Below the pieces are notes generated by a model that was not told the DNA's origin, ran no database searches, and was given only the letters and a program-made list of their open reading frames with translations. DNA of 64,000 nt. Source: Bryopsis sp. KO-2023 (taxonomy: Eukaryota > Chlorophyta > Ulvophyceae > Bryopsidales > Bryopsidaceae). The stretch spans positions 4,061,501-4,125,500 of the forward strand of contig BSYQ01000005.1 of assembly GCA_030272585.1 (NCBI GenBank), read 5' to 3'. Of the stretch, positions 35,401 to 47,800 are shown piece by piece. The position numbers and the translations under genes are program-made. Position 1 is the first letter of the stretch, and each line of letters begins with the position of its first letter.

Positions 35401-37327
35401 AAGTGGAGAGTTGCCCACAGGGACCTTGTTGAAAGATTTCCAAGACCTCCCTTTCCCTATCTTTTTCATTACACACAACTGTTACACACGAGTCACGAAG
35501 GATCTGGACGAACTGTACGTGTCCCTGGCTGGCAGGAAAAACGACACAAACTTGTATTCGGGGTTTACCTTACACATGGACCACGAGAAACTCGAGGAAA
35601 CTGTATTAAAGGTAATGGGAGAGAAACTTTGATAGGTTGATTCATTTGTTTATGATGTGGAGATAAATTGATGAGTTTTCCATAAATTCGACCCTTCTTC
35701 AGGTCCACGAGCCTGAAGAGCTGAGAGGTGCATACCTAGCAGGCCAGTCTGGTTTCAACCCCAACCAAAGCTTCGCCCACAGTGCTGAGGTGGCAGTCCT
35801 TCGAGTTAAAGACGAATGCAAGGGAGTGGTGCGTTTTCACGTTTTGTGATCGAAGGAAACCATGCAGTCAACGTGCAGACATAGGTTGTCCGATTGAACA
35901 AGTTGTGGTTTCGCTTCTGGCTATACAGGAGAACTGTCATTTATGCGATTCGCTAGGGTGGAGGTTCGAAAACTCTCCAAACACTCTCTCGGGAAAAATT
36001 GCTATTTTTTCGGAAGGAGTTCCTGTTCCACTGACAGAGGTAAGACGTCGAGCAATGGGTTTTTAGTCTGAGCAGTCCCTCTGCGGCCACCACAGTGTTT
36101 GCTTTGGAGAAACTATTCACCTATTGGTCTGCGGTTCTGTGAATACAGGGGGATAACAGCTCGAGTAATCAACGAGGTCACCCAACCACTTTCAACGGGA
36201 ACGAGTACAATATCTCCGACCAAGGCCTCTGTATGAGGCCATACACTGGCGTCATCAGACAAGCCCAAGAGTCAGGGGCCCTCGCTGTGATATTCGTGAA
36301 TTGTAAGTTCTAGAGGAAAAGACGAAGTCTCGAGACTTCGATCGAAGTAATCTTGCGCACATCTCTCTAGTTTTTTTTTGGAGAACTCTTCCATCAAAAA
36401 CAAAATCGGAGTTGTGGAATTTAGGGGATTCCGGGGTGTACACATTCCAAGTGCCGGGCCACGGGGAGATCAACATACCTTCCTTCAACGTTCCTTTGGA
36501 GTTCGGTATGGATGTTTTGTGGGAGGCGCTCTATGGGGAGAGCGTTGTGATGGAGATACCCAGAGTCACAAGAGGTGAGGCATCAATGCTATGCACATGA
36601 TCACGTGACGCCTCCGCTCCCTCGCTCAAATCGAAACCTTGTCACTGGTCCAGTGTTGGTTGTTTTGGCGCTGCGAGAAGAAACCTCAACTGATCAGTGC
36701 GCGCGTCAGAGTCCTCATTTGACGCTTGCTTGTTTTTCTTTCAGGAGTGGCGTTGACGCTCGATGAGTTTGCCGAAGAGATGGAGACTTCTCCAGACATC
36801 ACCATCAGCGGCCCCCTCGAGTTGCTTATGGAGGAGAGAAGAGAGTTTTTGCGGGCATCGCGGAAACCCCCGTCGAATCGCAAGAACCGCGTCACACAGC
36901 GAGCTTTGATGGCCATCCTGCTGGCGTCTATAGCTGTCGTGGTTCTTGCGGCATTCGGAACACTCTTGTGGGTCAGGTTGCAGAAGCGCCGCCGGATGAG
37001 ATACCTCTTGTTCTCAGATGACGGGACTGTCAACCCACTGGGTGAGCATCGATCGAAGTTTTACAGGGCAGATTCATGAAAAGTGAAGGGGAGAACTCGC
37101 ACCCCAAATGCTGTGAAGGCGTTGCAAGGGCAACACGCGCGTGTCCCTAAAAAAACTTCGTACCAAATATTCAAGTCTGTGCATGCGTCGCAGGGGAGAA
37201 GAAAGGGCCTCCACAAACGGAGCTTGCCACGGTTCTGTCAGAAAGCATTCAGACGTATCAAGGAAGCGACTCTCAGGAAATAACCCTTTCTGCGATAGAA
37301 GTGGCCGATTCCGGAAGCAACGTTTGA
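32500..37327 (+). CDS. Type I membrane protein with about four PA-like modules
   Basis: Eighteen exons join in phase to about 915 residues: 32500-32628, 32841-32870, 32927-33043, 33201-33410, 33540-33698, 33822-33938, 34081-34191, 34301-34465, 34582-34662, 34760-34939, 35013-35234, 35357-35611, 35703-35828, 35929-36039, 36149-36302, 36425-36574, 36745-37041, 37194-37327. An N-terminal signal peptide (LCLPVLVLLAVFAGYPCWA) opens the protein. Four segments then resemble protease-associated (PA) domains: a short strand such as KIVVAPL, AVVFFDTS, DVILLKTD or KIAIFSE, a helix ending in a GA-type turn and a second strand (GAKGVIVGG, GALAVIFVN), then a proline-centred strand (RIPMFAVS, FPIFFITH, INIPSFNV). 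A single membrane helix (ALMAILLASIAVVVLAAFGT) and a cytoplasmic tail of about 75 residues rich in Ser/Glu/Gln follow. PA domains in sorting receptors and proteases bind peptides; a catalytic or RING domain is absent. Receptor or sorting roles are inference. Confidence 0.75.
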
Positions 37328-38215
37328 AAGAATAACGGTTTTTTTTTTTTGGGGGGGGGGGCAACCCGGTTTTCACATTGGAGGTGTTCGTTGTTTGAGG
37401 GGGGTCCAATTGGTGTTTGTTTTACAGAAATGTTCATACAGACCCAAATCTGCCCGCGACTCTTCGCTTTCACATATAGCCGCTGTTTGAGGGGGGTATG
37501 GGGTGTTAAAATCCAAACTAGCGTTTCCACGTGCCAGGACCACACAGCAGCAAAATACATAAATGAGAACTGCTTCCAGCTTCCAGCTTCCAGCATCAGT
37601 TTCGTTGAACAGACAAGTACAAGGCAAGTACTGTACATATCCTTTTACAATTCCTCTGTGCGAATAGCACCGCCCTACCCCAACTGCAAAACTTCCTTAC
37701 CAAAAATCAGCCACTCCAAACAAAAAACGAGCGCCGGGCTCAATTTTTTTACAGCACAAATTGCGATCACATATAGTGATTTTCTTCCACTTCAGTTTTT
37801 GTTTCCACTTTCACTTCTAACAATGTTACCAGACTATCCCCTACCATTTTGCTTGCTAAACACGAGATGATCCATTTTTCGCCCCGCTCCTCACTCTTCC
37901 ACCGAAATCACAACTGCTTTTATTATTGTTTCTTGTTTTCTTTTTCTTACAAGCCTTCCCTCCTCCCCCATCCTCACTTTCTTCCAAAATATCAATGCAT
38001 GCGATCTACCCAAGTTTTTGCCACTCTTGTTCCCTCAAAACCCCCTGTTGGTTTTGTTTTCTTCCTTTGCTGTTGATGAAAACTGAAAGCTCCTTCTTCT
38101 TGGAGCAAAAAAAGAAGAAGAAACCCAAAAACCTCACACATAAGCATGCATGTGCCCCTCCTCCCAAAAGGAGGAGCATGTATACATATATGTAAAAAGC
38201 ACTGGCATGTGTTTT
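37328..38215. other. Intergenic region between convergent genes
   Basis: The 3' flanks of the PA-module gene (plus) and the SAP-kelch-BTB gene (minus) meet here. The region holds T- and G-runs near 37340 and otherwise no recognisable gene, repeat or RNA. Open frames at 37349-37870 have no supporting features. Confidence 0.5.
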
Positions 38216-38476
38216 TCAAAACTCCGTTCTTCTCCATTGCTTGTCTGGAGAATCTGACGATTCGCTTTCCCCCTGCCTTCCGAGAATCGCAGCCAAAACT
38301 TTGCTGACGAAAGGCAGCGCCAAATCTGGGTTGCGTTGGGTCAACTCTTTGAAAGATTGAGTGAGCAAAATATATGACAAATGCTTCAGCGCTATCTCCT
38401 CACAAACCTGTTGGAACAGCAAGAAAAACAAATCTTCACTTTGTTACATTTTGTTTTTCAATTACCCCCCCCCCAA

Positions 38477-38507
<31 letters not shown>

Positions 38508-41116
38508 CAATAAGTAATATTCTTTCAATTTAATACTCAATCCCCAAAATAATATTTTATTTTTGTTCAATTTGTTTTTCAATTACTGGAGAAAAAAAAG
38601 GAAACAGCATATCATTTTGTAGATCACAGGGGGCAGTTTTTTTTTTCGGCTGTGGATCGACATGCAAAGATCAAAAAACAAAACCATGCTCACACTTTCT
38701 TTTTCCCCCTCAATCCATCCGACTGCAAGTCAAAACAGGGATTACTTACTTCAAAAGCATCCAAAAAATTGATGCATCCTATCAGGACCCAGCCAACAAA
38801 ATAAAAACACGTAAACTTTTTCCTACCCCCCCCCCAAAAAAAAAATAAAAAAATAAAAAATCCCAGAACCCCATGCCCACCTTTCTGAGTTCATCGTGAC
38901 TCCTCTCTTCAGCCACCTCCAACAGCGATGCGATCGTATCCTTCCCCGTCAATTTCCGGAACATCACCACGCATTCGTTCACCAGCCCCTTGATGTTATA
39001 CTTATCCGCCGCCTTGAACAGTTCCACCACCGCTTCATGATCTTGCGGAATTTCGTCCAACACCCCATACATGTACTTTACCACGCACACCATTGTGTCC
39101 AGCGGCACATCCTGAATCACCACTTCCCTCGTTTCGGCCTCTTTCATCCAGGAGCCCCACATCCTCTCGAACACGCTGGAGTGGCTGGCGAGAACGTGGC
39201 AATGGGCGGGTATGGATTTCTCCCCGACGATCAGAGTTACATCGCTCAGGTAAGAATCATTGTACAGTTTGCGGTACATCCACAGTACGTTGGCTCGTCC
39301 CGTGGGTTCCCTGGGCGGGGGCGATGCCTGGTAATGGACGATTTCAACATCCATGCACATGGTGTCGAACGATAAAGGAATCGGCTCGTAGTCCGGTATG
39401 TCCACTCTCCCACCGACCACGATCTACAACCAACACAATTATTTATTAATTTTTTTTGGGGGGGAGGGTATGGATGACTAATTGATATGTCTTTTGTTGT
39501 CATGATATTCACTTGCTCCAGGGCTGATCAGATTGGGAAATGCTCTGCAAAGTTTGAAAAGAGGGGTCGATGCAATTGGTGTTTTCAGGGCATTATGGTG
39601 GATTGAGATCGAGGGGGTGGGTTGGTTTTCTGACTGGATATGCCAAGAATATTATTTGTACAAATGTATCACCAACCAGCTCCCACCATTTTATCTCCGA
39701 CACCTAGGGCGGTGTGCCATTCTCTTGCGATTGGTTGGTGGCCTTCGGCCATCAAGATGCTCCATCGATGCTCCTCCAGATCAAATACGAACGTCTGGTC
39801 GGAGACGTTGAATTTCGACATGTTCGGCCTCCTTCCCCCATGCACGATCCATTTGCTGCCCACCACAGCGCAAGAGGCATGGATTCTGAATGGGGGCGGG
39901 GTGGTGCCGTTGGACGAGACTTGGGTCCAAGTCCAATCTCCTAGGCCAAGCTTCCACACCTGGCTTTTTTCCATACCCACAGCAGACATGACAGATCAAT
40001 CAACGGCACACACACTGCTGTTTGTTTACCTCATCCAGTTTGCAGACAAAGACCCCCCCACAAAAAAACTAAAGATGCAAATTTTGATGCTTTGGCTAGC
40101 CATCGGTGGATGCGTTTCGAAACAGGAAATCGGCATGCCTTGCTTATCCCTTTGTTGACTAATTTCCAAAGCCACAAAATTAATTCTAGTTCCTAGTTTT
40201 TTTTCTAGTTTTTTTTTCTAGGTGAAAACAAGGTAGCTTCTTCTTTGATTCTATTCTATTTAGAGGATATTTCACTTGGGACATCGATATCATTCCACCA
40301 CCAAAGAATCACCCCCCCCTTCTGCCATCTTAAACCAACTTTTATCCGATCTGAAGAAAGGGACCCTACCTCCACCATCAGCTCCTCCGATTTTCTCTTT
40401 GATGCTCCATAGGCATACAGATGGCCTCCATACAAACAAGACCCCCCAAAATTCAGCGCTGGCTTTTCTGGAGGGGGCTTGGTCCTCTGTTTCATCCACA
40501 GCCTAGCCTCGAAATCAAAAATATACACTCTGTCCATATAACCCCCTCCCATCACCACCAGTTTCTGTCCCCAGAGAAAGCAATCGACGTTCCTCCGCAT
40601 TTGAGTTTCGCAGGGGGGCTCCCCCTGAAACGCTCGCTCCACCCATCGATACCTCGTCAACTCGCAGCAATATACATTCCTCATGTTTTGGTTTCTGGGT
40701 CCTGGGAAAACCCAAAGCTCCCCTTTGTAAACCGCCGCGTAGCATCCGGCGTTGAACGTCTGTGGAACGGGACCCTTGTACGACACGGTTTGAAATCCCT
40801 CCGAGCCCGCTAAGTCCCATTTCCACAACCCCATGTGCTCGTTCCTCTCTTCGTCCATCCCTCCGAACACGTATATGGACCCATTGTTTTCAACCATGGA
40901 GGCACCGGCAGCGATGATTTCGGCGTGGGCGGGTTGCATGCCCTTTTCCCAACTCCACTCGCAGATCTCTCGGATCAAGGCGCCCTGCAAGCGCTCGGAT
41001 AGCTCCTCTTTCGTCCCGACAGAAGGCAGCCCTCGGTTTCCCAGCAGAAGTTCGACATCGTCGGGTTTGAGCCTCTCGACCACCGCGGAAATCAGAGCCG
41101 GCCCGTTTCCCACCAT
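38216..41116 (-). CDS. SAP-kelch-BTB domain protein
   Basis: Four in-phase exons (41116-40370, 39959-39687, 39423-38881, 38407-38216) give about 584 residues. The ATG at 41116 is the first in the frame. Residues about 8-45 form a SAP-like helix pair with LLGNRGLPSVGTKEEL, a DNA/RNA-binding motif. Kelch repeats follow (IYVFGGMDEE, LWVFPGPRN, LVVMGGGYMD, HLYAYGASK, WIVHGGRR, MIVVGGRV). A BTB domain (LYNDSYLSDVTLIVGE, HCHVLASHSSVFERMW) and a BACK-like C-terminus complete it. Kelch-BTB proteins are usually adaptors that bring substrates to CUL3 ubiquitin ligases. A possible exon of 28 nt near 38780-38752 (reading CINFLDAFE) looks like BACK sequence but would break the frame, so I left it out. The unfamiliar point is the SAP-like head. 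Confidence 0.85.
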
Positions 41117-41529
41117 CCCGCAGAACGACAAAATGCGCCGCGAAAGGTCGGACGTGCGTCGAGTCTTCGTTCGCGCTCAGACGATAATTCGAAAACGAAA
41201 ACGAGTGCGCGTCAGTTTTGACGTCTGCGACAGAAATGGCAGTAGTGTGTGCAGGATGAAAATCTACCACCACACCCGACTGTCACACCACAATGTTCCT
41301 CCCGTACAGAAGTACAACCCCAGGGAATCCCACGTAACGCAGGAGGCCATAGTTTCTTTGCTCAGTTGCGAGTTCCCAGTGGGGACTCCCCACATGTGAG
41401 AAGGAAGAGAGGAGGTGGTGGAGCTGCCCCTTTTGCTGGACATCGTTGGGGTCGCTTTTCATTATTTTTCACGTTCCACCTTTTTTCTTTCGTATTTCCA
41501 GTTCGGGGAGGCAGGAGAAATTTGGCCCG

Positions 41530-41856
41530 TGTTGGACCGGGTAGAACACAAGTACTGAAAGACAGACATAAGAGCGTCACATCAACAAATCCACACAACG
41601 GACACTCATTTCTAATGAAAGTACTACCACACGATTTGACTCTGAGAGCGATGTCAAATGTGTTGAATCGACTGGTCAGTGCGGGTGAGAGGCCCCATGG
41701 CAGTAGGGGTTTTACGTTAGAAGTACGAGGTATGAGTCAGTGGAGGAAGTGTGAGAGTTGAGTGAGTCGGGAAGGAAAGTCTGTGAACGGGAGTTCGGGG
41801 TTGTCTTTTTGTTGTAAGACTTTTTTTGCGGAAGGCTCGTTCTTCCAGTAACAACA
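41530..41856 (+). repeat. 5' LTR (327 bp)
   Basis: It begins TGTTGGACCGGG and ends CCAGTAACAACA; the 3' LTR is the same over its full length as far as I can compare. The final A is also the first base of the gag-pol start codon. Confidence 0.95.
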
Positions 41857-44800
41857 TGGTTTCGGAGCGAACAGGGTGGATCCTGGCCTTTGGGGGCTTG
41901 GCTCTACTAGCCGGTATGTCGCTGCTGTTACAGCGACCACCGACGATATCAGATCAAAATGCGGCGCCGGCAACACCAGCCGGAAGGGCGCCAGCAACGT
42001 ATCCCCCATCACCTCCTCCATTCTCTACGCCTCACACGCCCAGAACGTCTCCACACGAGCTCTGGCAGAGGCTGATGTGGTCGATCAGACATCGACACTC
42101 ACATCGTGCCCTACCCTCCCCTTCATCGAACCCCGCTGCTGCGTGGGACACCCTGGAGCTTGTGCAGCTTGCAGACAGGATGCACAAGCTCTGGGGTGTC
42201 CTGCGGGGATCCAACGCCAACCTGGTCGGAGCTGGGATCGCCTCCTCGCTTCTGCTGGGGTACCTCCTGAAGTTCCTCGACAAGGGTTCTGCATGGTTAC
42301 GGCGGCGTAGAACAGAGACGGCGATGAGAAGGGAAGTTTTGGAGCTCGGGAGCGCGGCGCCTGCGGCTTCGGTTTCGACGGAGGGATCAGCCACGTTGGA
42401 CAGACTTCGGCGGCTGCAACAAACGGAGGGGGAGACGGAGTTGGAATTTTTGCAGCGTTATTTCTTGATGTTTTTAAACACTGGACAAGCGGCGGAGGTG
42501 GAAGAGGAGAAAAAAGCGGTCAGGTTACTCGTAGCCCGGTTACCGGGAAGAGTGTTGAGCCGCGTCGTGGTGGAAACAGAGTTCGAAAAACTGACCTTCA
42601 GCGGACTTCGGGAGCTGTTGGATCGAATGAAGAGGAGGACGGAGTACAGGGAAGCAGTGCTCGCGGAAGTGAAGAAGGATGAGGAGGGAAAGACAGAAGG
42701 GAAAGTGGAGGCTAAAGCAGAACCTAATGCGGGAACGAAAGTTCTGGTGGCGGACCGGCCACCTACTCGGACAGGCGAGACCCCTCTCTGCCAGTTTTGC
42801 GGACGGAAAGGGCACTGGGAAGCGCAGTGCCGGACGAAGAAGAGAGCGCAGGTGGCGAGCGTGGACGACGATGCTTTCGGCGAGCTGCTGGAGGCAATAC
42901 AAAACGAGCAGTCGTCGTCGGCGTGCCATTCGGTCGCAGCAGGGACACCCGCTGGAGATACAGTGCGCAAGCAGCTTCGTGTGAAACTCAGGTTGGAAGG
43001 AGAACAGAGAGGAAGTAATCAACTCTTCGAAGCGTTGGTCGACAGTGGAAGTGGATGCTCCATCATGCCGTGGAAGGTTTGTCAAAGACACGGATGGGGA
43101 GTCGCTCCTCCGAAAGGAGTGTTAACGCTGACCGGGTTCAACGGAAGCAAGGAGAACGTGCGAGGGACGGTGACGCTCGACGTCAAAATAGGACCGTGGG
43201 AGGGAAAAGAAGTGTTTCTGGTTTCGGAAAACACATCCCAGATTATCCTGGGCGTCCCTCTACTCGCGCATCTTTCCCTTACTGTCGACTGCGCTCGCAA
43301 CTGCCTCTGGGGCAAGAATGGAACATCCATCCCTTGTCACGCAGTCATGAAGGTAGGGGAGAAGTCGGGAGAGTCAGAACGGAGTGTTGTTCGAGTGCTG
43401 CAAGACCCTCACACGAAAAAGGGACGCAGGATTCGTTTAGTGGGGAAGGATGGGGAGTTTCGTTTACCCCTGGGCTCGTCGTTGGTTCTGGGACCCTACA
43501 CGATTAAAACGGTTGTTCTCCCTTTTCGAATTACTGGGCCTGGCCTGTTTTCGTTAATGGCCATAGGACAACCCCAAAACCTCCTTCACTCTGTGACGAC
43601 GAACTCCGACGGAAGAGTTCGACTCACGCTGTATAACGCCCAGCTGGAGGCAAGGATGCTTACTGCAAAACTGTGTTTGGTTAGCTTCAGGGTGGCTGAG
43701 GGAACGCCGGTGGTGATAGAGGAAGGAGGAGCAGAGGAGGGATGTGTCGAACAAGAGGAGGATGGTTTACTGCCCCATGGTTTGGATCTCAGAGAGAAGG
43801 AGGAAGTGGAACCTGAGGAGGAGGGGTGTTTTGGGATTGAAAAGAAGGGAGATGGAGGATGTCTAAAAGTTTCTTTCCCACCACAGGAAGTGGAATCTGA
43901 GGAGGGGGGATGTTCTGGAATAGAATCACAGGGAGATGGAGGATGTAAAAAGGTTTCTTTTCCACCAACGAATGACTGTGAGTCACAAACAGGCCAGCTT
44001 GCATCTGCAGAACAGCAGTTGAGCCCAGAGGGGGAAAGTAGAGTACTATCGACTGATGTCCAAAACAGGGATAGACCGACCATCAGTTCTGACTCTGGAC
44101 AACAGCATCTCAGCTCAGGGGATGGGTGTGAGTTACAGAGTTTAACAACACATAACAGTGAGGCTGTAGCTACTGAGAATCCAACAAACTGTGCAACACT
44201 GAGGAAGAGCCAGAGCACAGCCTCTCTCACAGAACTGGATGTGCGTTCAGCTATGCACTATACACTCAGGGACAGGATTGAGGGGAAGGACTCTGAGAAT
44301 GAGGGGAGAACACAGACATCAAACACAGACTTTGAATGTCAGCCCAATAGCTCTGATGCTACCGGCCGGTTCATCAGATCAGATAGGGAAAGAGGAGGAA
44401 AGAATTTTGACTTACAGACCAGCAGTTCAGGGGCTGTACACCACTTACCCAAGCCAGATACTCAGGGAGGAGTACAGCAGTCGAAATTCCACACACAGGC
44501 GGGGAATGTGGCTACTGAGAGTCCTGCAAACAGTGCTACACTGGGGACAAGCCAGGGTACATTCTCCACCCCCCAGCAGGATCAATGGAGGGACTTACAA
44601 AGGGGGGGAGAGGGACATACATGTGGGGAACATCAAGGCACCCAGAGTGCCCTCACACCTCACAGCCTGACTGCACACAGCACTCTGCTGCAAGATAGCA
44701 AAGCTGTAGCTCCTGAGAGTCCAACAGACAGGGAATCACTGGGACAGATCCAGAGTACAGTTCAAAGTTCACAAAGGGCAAAAGGGGACTGCTCACCCAG

Positions 44801-47800
44801 GGGGGGGATAGTAGGGGCAGTGGAAAAACAAAATGTAGGGGCAGTGGAGAAACAAAATGAGGGACAGACTGTAACTACTAAGAGTCCCACTAACAGTGAC
44901 ATACTGGGGAAAAACCAGAGTTCAGTCTCTCTCCTTCAAGAGGAAAAATTACTCTGCTCACCCAGGGGGGGGGTAGGGGAGACAGTGGAACAAGAGCACC
45001 TTGATCTCTGGAAGTACTGGGAAGCCCTCAGGGGAAAACCGCCAGGCAGAAGCTTCAGCGAACACACAACATCCCCTTACTCTCAACTGTCGACGATTTG
45101 GGAGGAGGTGGCTGACGACCTTCTTGACAACACCACAGCAGTAGGGACAGGGGAAAAACTTTGGACCGGACACACGGCTATGGTTCAAACCACTCAGGAA
45201 CAACCTGCCTGCACGCCGGAAACGCAGTCAGAGACGGAGGATACAGGCTCAGTGGAATACTGGCGACGCGAATTTCCGAACGTGATTCGTGACGACCTTA
45301 GCAGAGACGCAAAGGCGACTGCTACTCCTCTTCGGGTTTGCCACAGGGAGGTGAAATGGCGCGTTCCCTTCCACAGGATTCCGCTGCACAACACGGGGAT
45401 ACGGTACTACGCCACTGACGTCGCGCCTAAGGAGATTCGGAAACTTCTTACCTCGTTGCAGGGACAGGGCGTCATCCGTCCTCTGGGCGTCGGCGAGCGG
45501 GCTCTGTTCTCCCCCGTACTTTTCCTAAGGAAGCCGAATGGAAAGGTCCGTAAGACGGTGGATTTTCGTCTGCTGAACTCGTACTCCGACGCCTGGAAGA
45601 CGTCCCTGCTCCATGTCCGGGATGTGCTGAAGTCGATCCCACCGGAGTGGGACTACTTCACCGTCCTGGATCTGGAGCAGGGCTTCTTCCAGGTGGACGT
45701 TTGCGATTCGCTCCAGCCCCTCTTCGCGTTTGAAACCGGAGAGGGGGACTACACTTACCTCCGCCTTCCACAGGGATGGAACTGTTCGCCAGGGTTGTTC
45801 CACTCCCGCATCCGGAGCTCTATCCACGGATACCCCGGTCGTAACTTCGTCGACGACCTCATAATCGGCGGAGAAGGCGTCGAAGGCCATGACAGGAACC
45901 TGCGACGTGTTCTGACCAGGCTCGACGAAATGGGATTACGGATAAACAGGGCAAAGGCGGTCGTCAGACAAAAGGAGGTTACCTACTTGGGGTACACGGT
46001 CACGAAGGGGAGCTACGGCCTTCGACGCTACGTCGACGACCAAGTGCGTCAGTTGCCAGAAATGCGCGACGTCAGGGACGTCCGTCAATTCGTCGGCATG
46101 CTTAATGTCTGCAGGGGAGTTTGCCCGAATTTCCATAACATCATTCAACCTCTGCTGGAGCTTCCCAAGGGATCGAATCCGAAACTCATGCAACAGTTGG
46201 TGGCAGAAGCATGGAAATCCATACTGACTAATAATGTCAAGTTGGGTAATTCAGACTCTGGAGAGTATAATCTGTTTACAGACTGGTCATCCTCTGGGTG
46301 GGGGTATGTTCTGTTCAGAGGTACCCCCTCAGAGGGGTGTATCGTCAGCCTCAACAGTCGAAAGTGTGGGGATAAGGGAGGAGAAAAAGTCAGCTCCTAT
46401 TTGGGGGAGCTTCAAGCTCTAATATGGGCATTGAAATCGGTTTCACAGGTGGTGGCTGGGGGTCAGCTAACCCTGCACACTGATTCGAACTCAGCAGTGC
46501 AAAGGATTACGAAGTTAGCACCGAAAGAAGTCGTGGAGGACATCAGAGTGGTGCGTCTCTTGGCTTGGTTGGCAGAGAACTACCCCTCCCCTGGAAGGTT
46601 GAGGGTTCAATTCCTGCCAGGGACATCTAACCCTTGGGCTGATCTCCTGTCTAGATGGTACAGCAGGCCAACACAAACACAAGGGCAGGTGTGTGCACTT
46701 GAACCACAAGAGATGCAAATCAGTAAAAACACAAGCATGGAATCAGGAGGATCCAACAGATCAACAGAACAGGTGCTGGAGCAGGCTGAGGCAATGGACT
46801 CTAAAGAGAGTGATTCAGGAAGGTCTGGCATGTCAGGAAACACAGAGTTGGGACATGCATATACAGGAGGCTCAAGGGGAGAGGAGTTGGGCAAGATAGC
46901 GGACGGGAAAGAGCTGAGCAGAGATCAGCTGGAACGGTTGCACAAGGAGGGACACTGGAGCCCACAAAAATTGCTATGGCTGTGTGCACAACATGGATGG
47001 AAGGCTAATAGAGGAGATCTGGAGGAAATTCAGAGGTACTGCCAGACCTGCCAGAGGGTAGCACCTAAGAAGGAAAAAGAACTTCTTAGGGGAGCTGGGC
47101 ATCTAACCCACCCTGGTCAAACAGTGGGCATGGACATCATCGGTCCACTACCCTCTGGTAGGTCTGGCCACAATCATATAGTAGTGGTGGTGGACCACCT
47201 CTCTCGTGATTCGATGGTTTGGAAGACAAAGGAGGTGAAGGGGAAACAGGTCAGAGAGTGTTTAGGTGAGTGGATAGCGACTCATGGATCTCCAGACAAC
47301 CTATTATGTGATGGAGCTGCCTACTTCCATTCGAAGGACATGAGAGCATGGTACAAAGACAACCACATTCAGGTTTGGCGGACACCCCCTTATCACCACA
47401 GAGCGAATGGAGTGGTGGAGAGGAGGAACAGAGCTCTGATTTCTAAAATCAGAGTACTGTTGTTGGATCATGGAGGGTATTGGGATGATTGGCTGCAGAA
47501 GGCCAACTGGATGGTCTGCAACATGGTGAATAGAACCACTGGATGGCCACCATGCAAAGTGTGGACACTATCAAGCAAGGAGTGGAATAGAATTCAACAG
47601 AGATTGAAGGAGAGCAGAGAAAAGGTGAATGCACAGAAAAAATTGTCTGACTGGAATCATTTTCTGGGAGAGGAGGTCCTTTTATATGATTCAGCAAGGG
47701 CTGAAAAAAAGGATCAGAAATTCAGTGCAAGTTGGAAGGGACCATATAAAATAGTGGAACTGATCTCCCCCAGTCGAGTCAGGATTGAGGAAATCAATGG

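Noticed and set aside
38752..38780. 28-nt exon in the SAP-kelch-BTB gene
   Set aside because: It reads like BACK sequence but its length breaks the frame between exons that otherwise join in phase.
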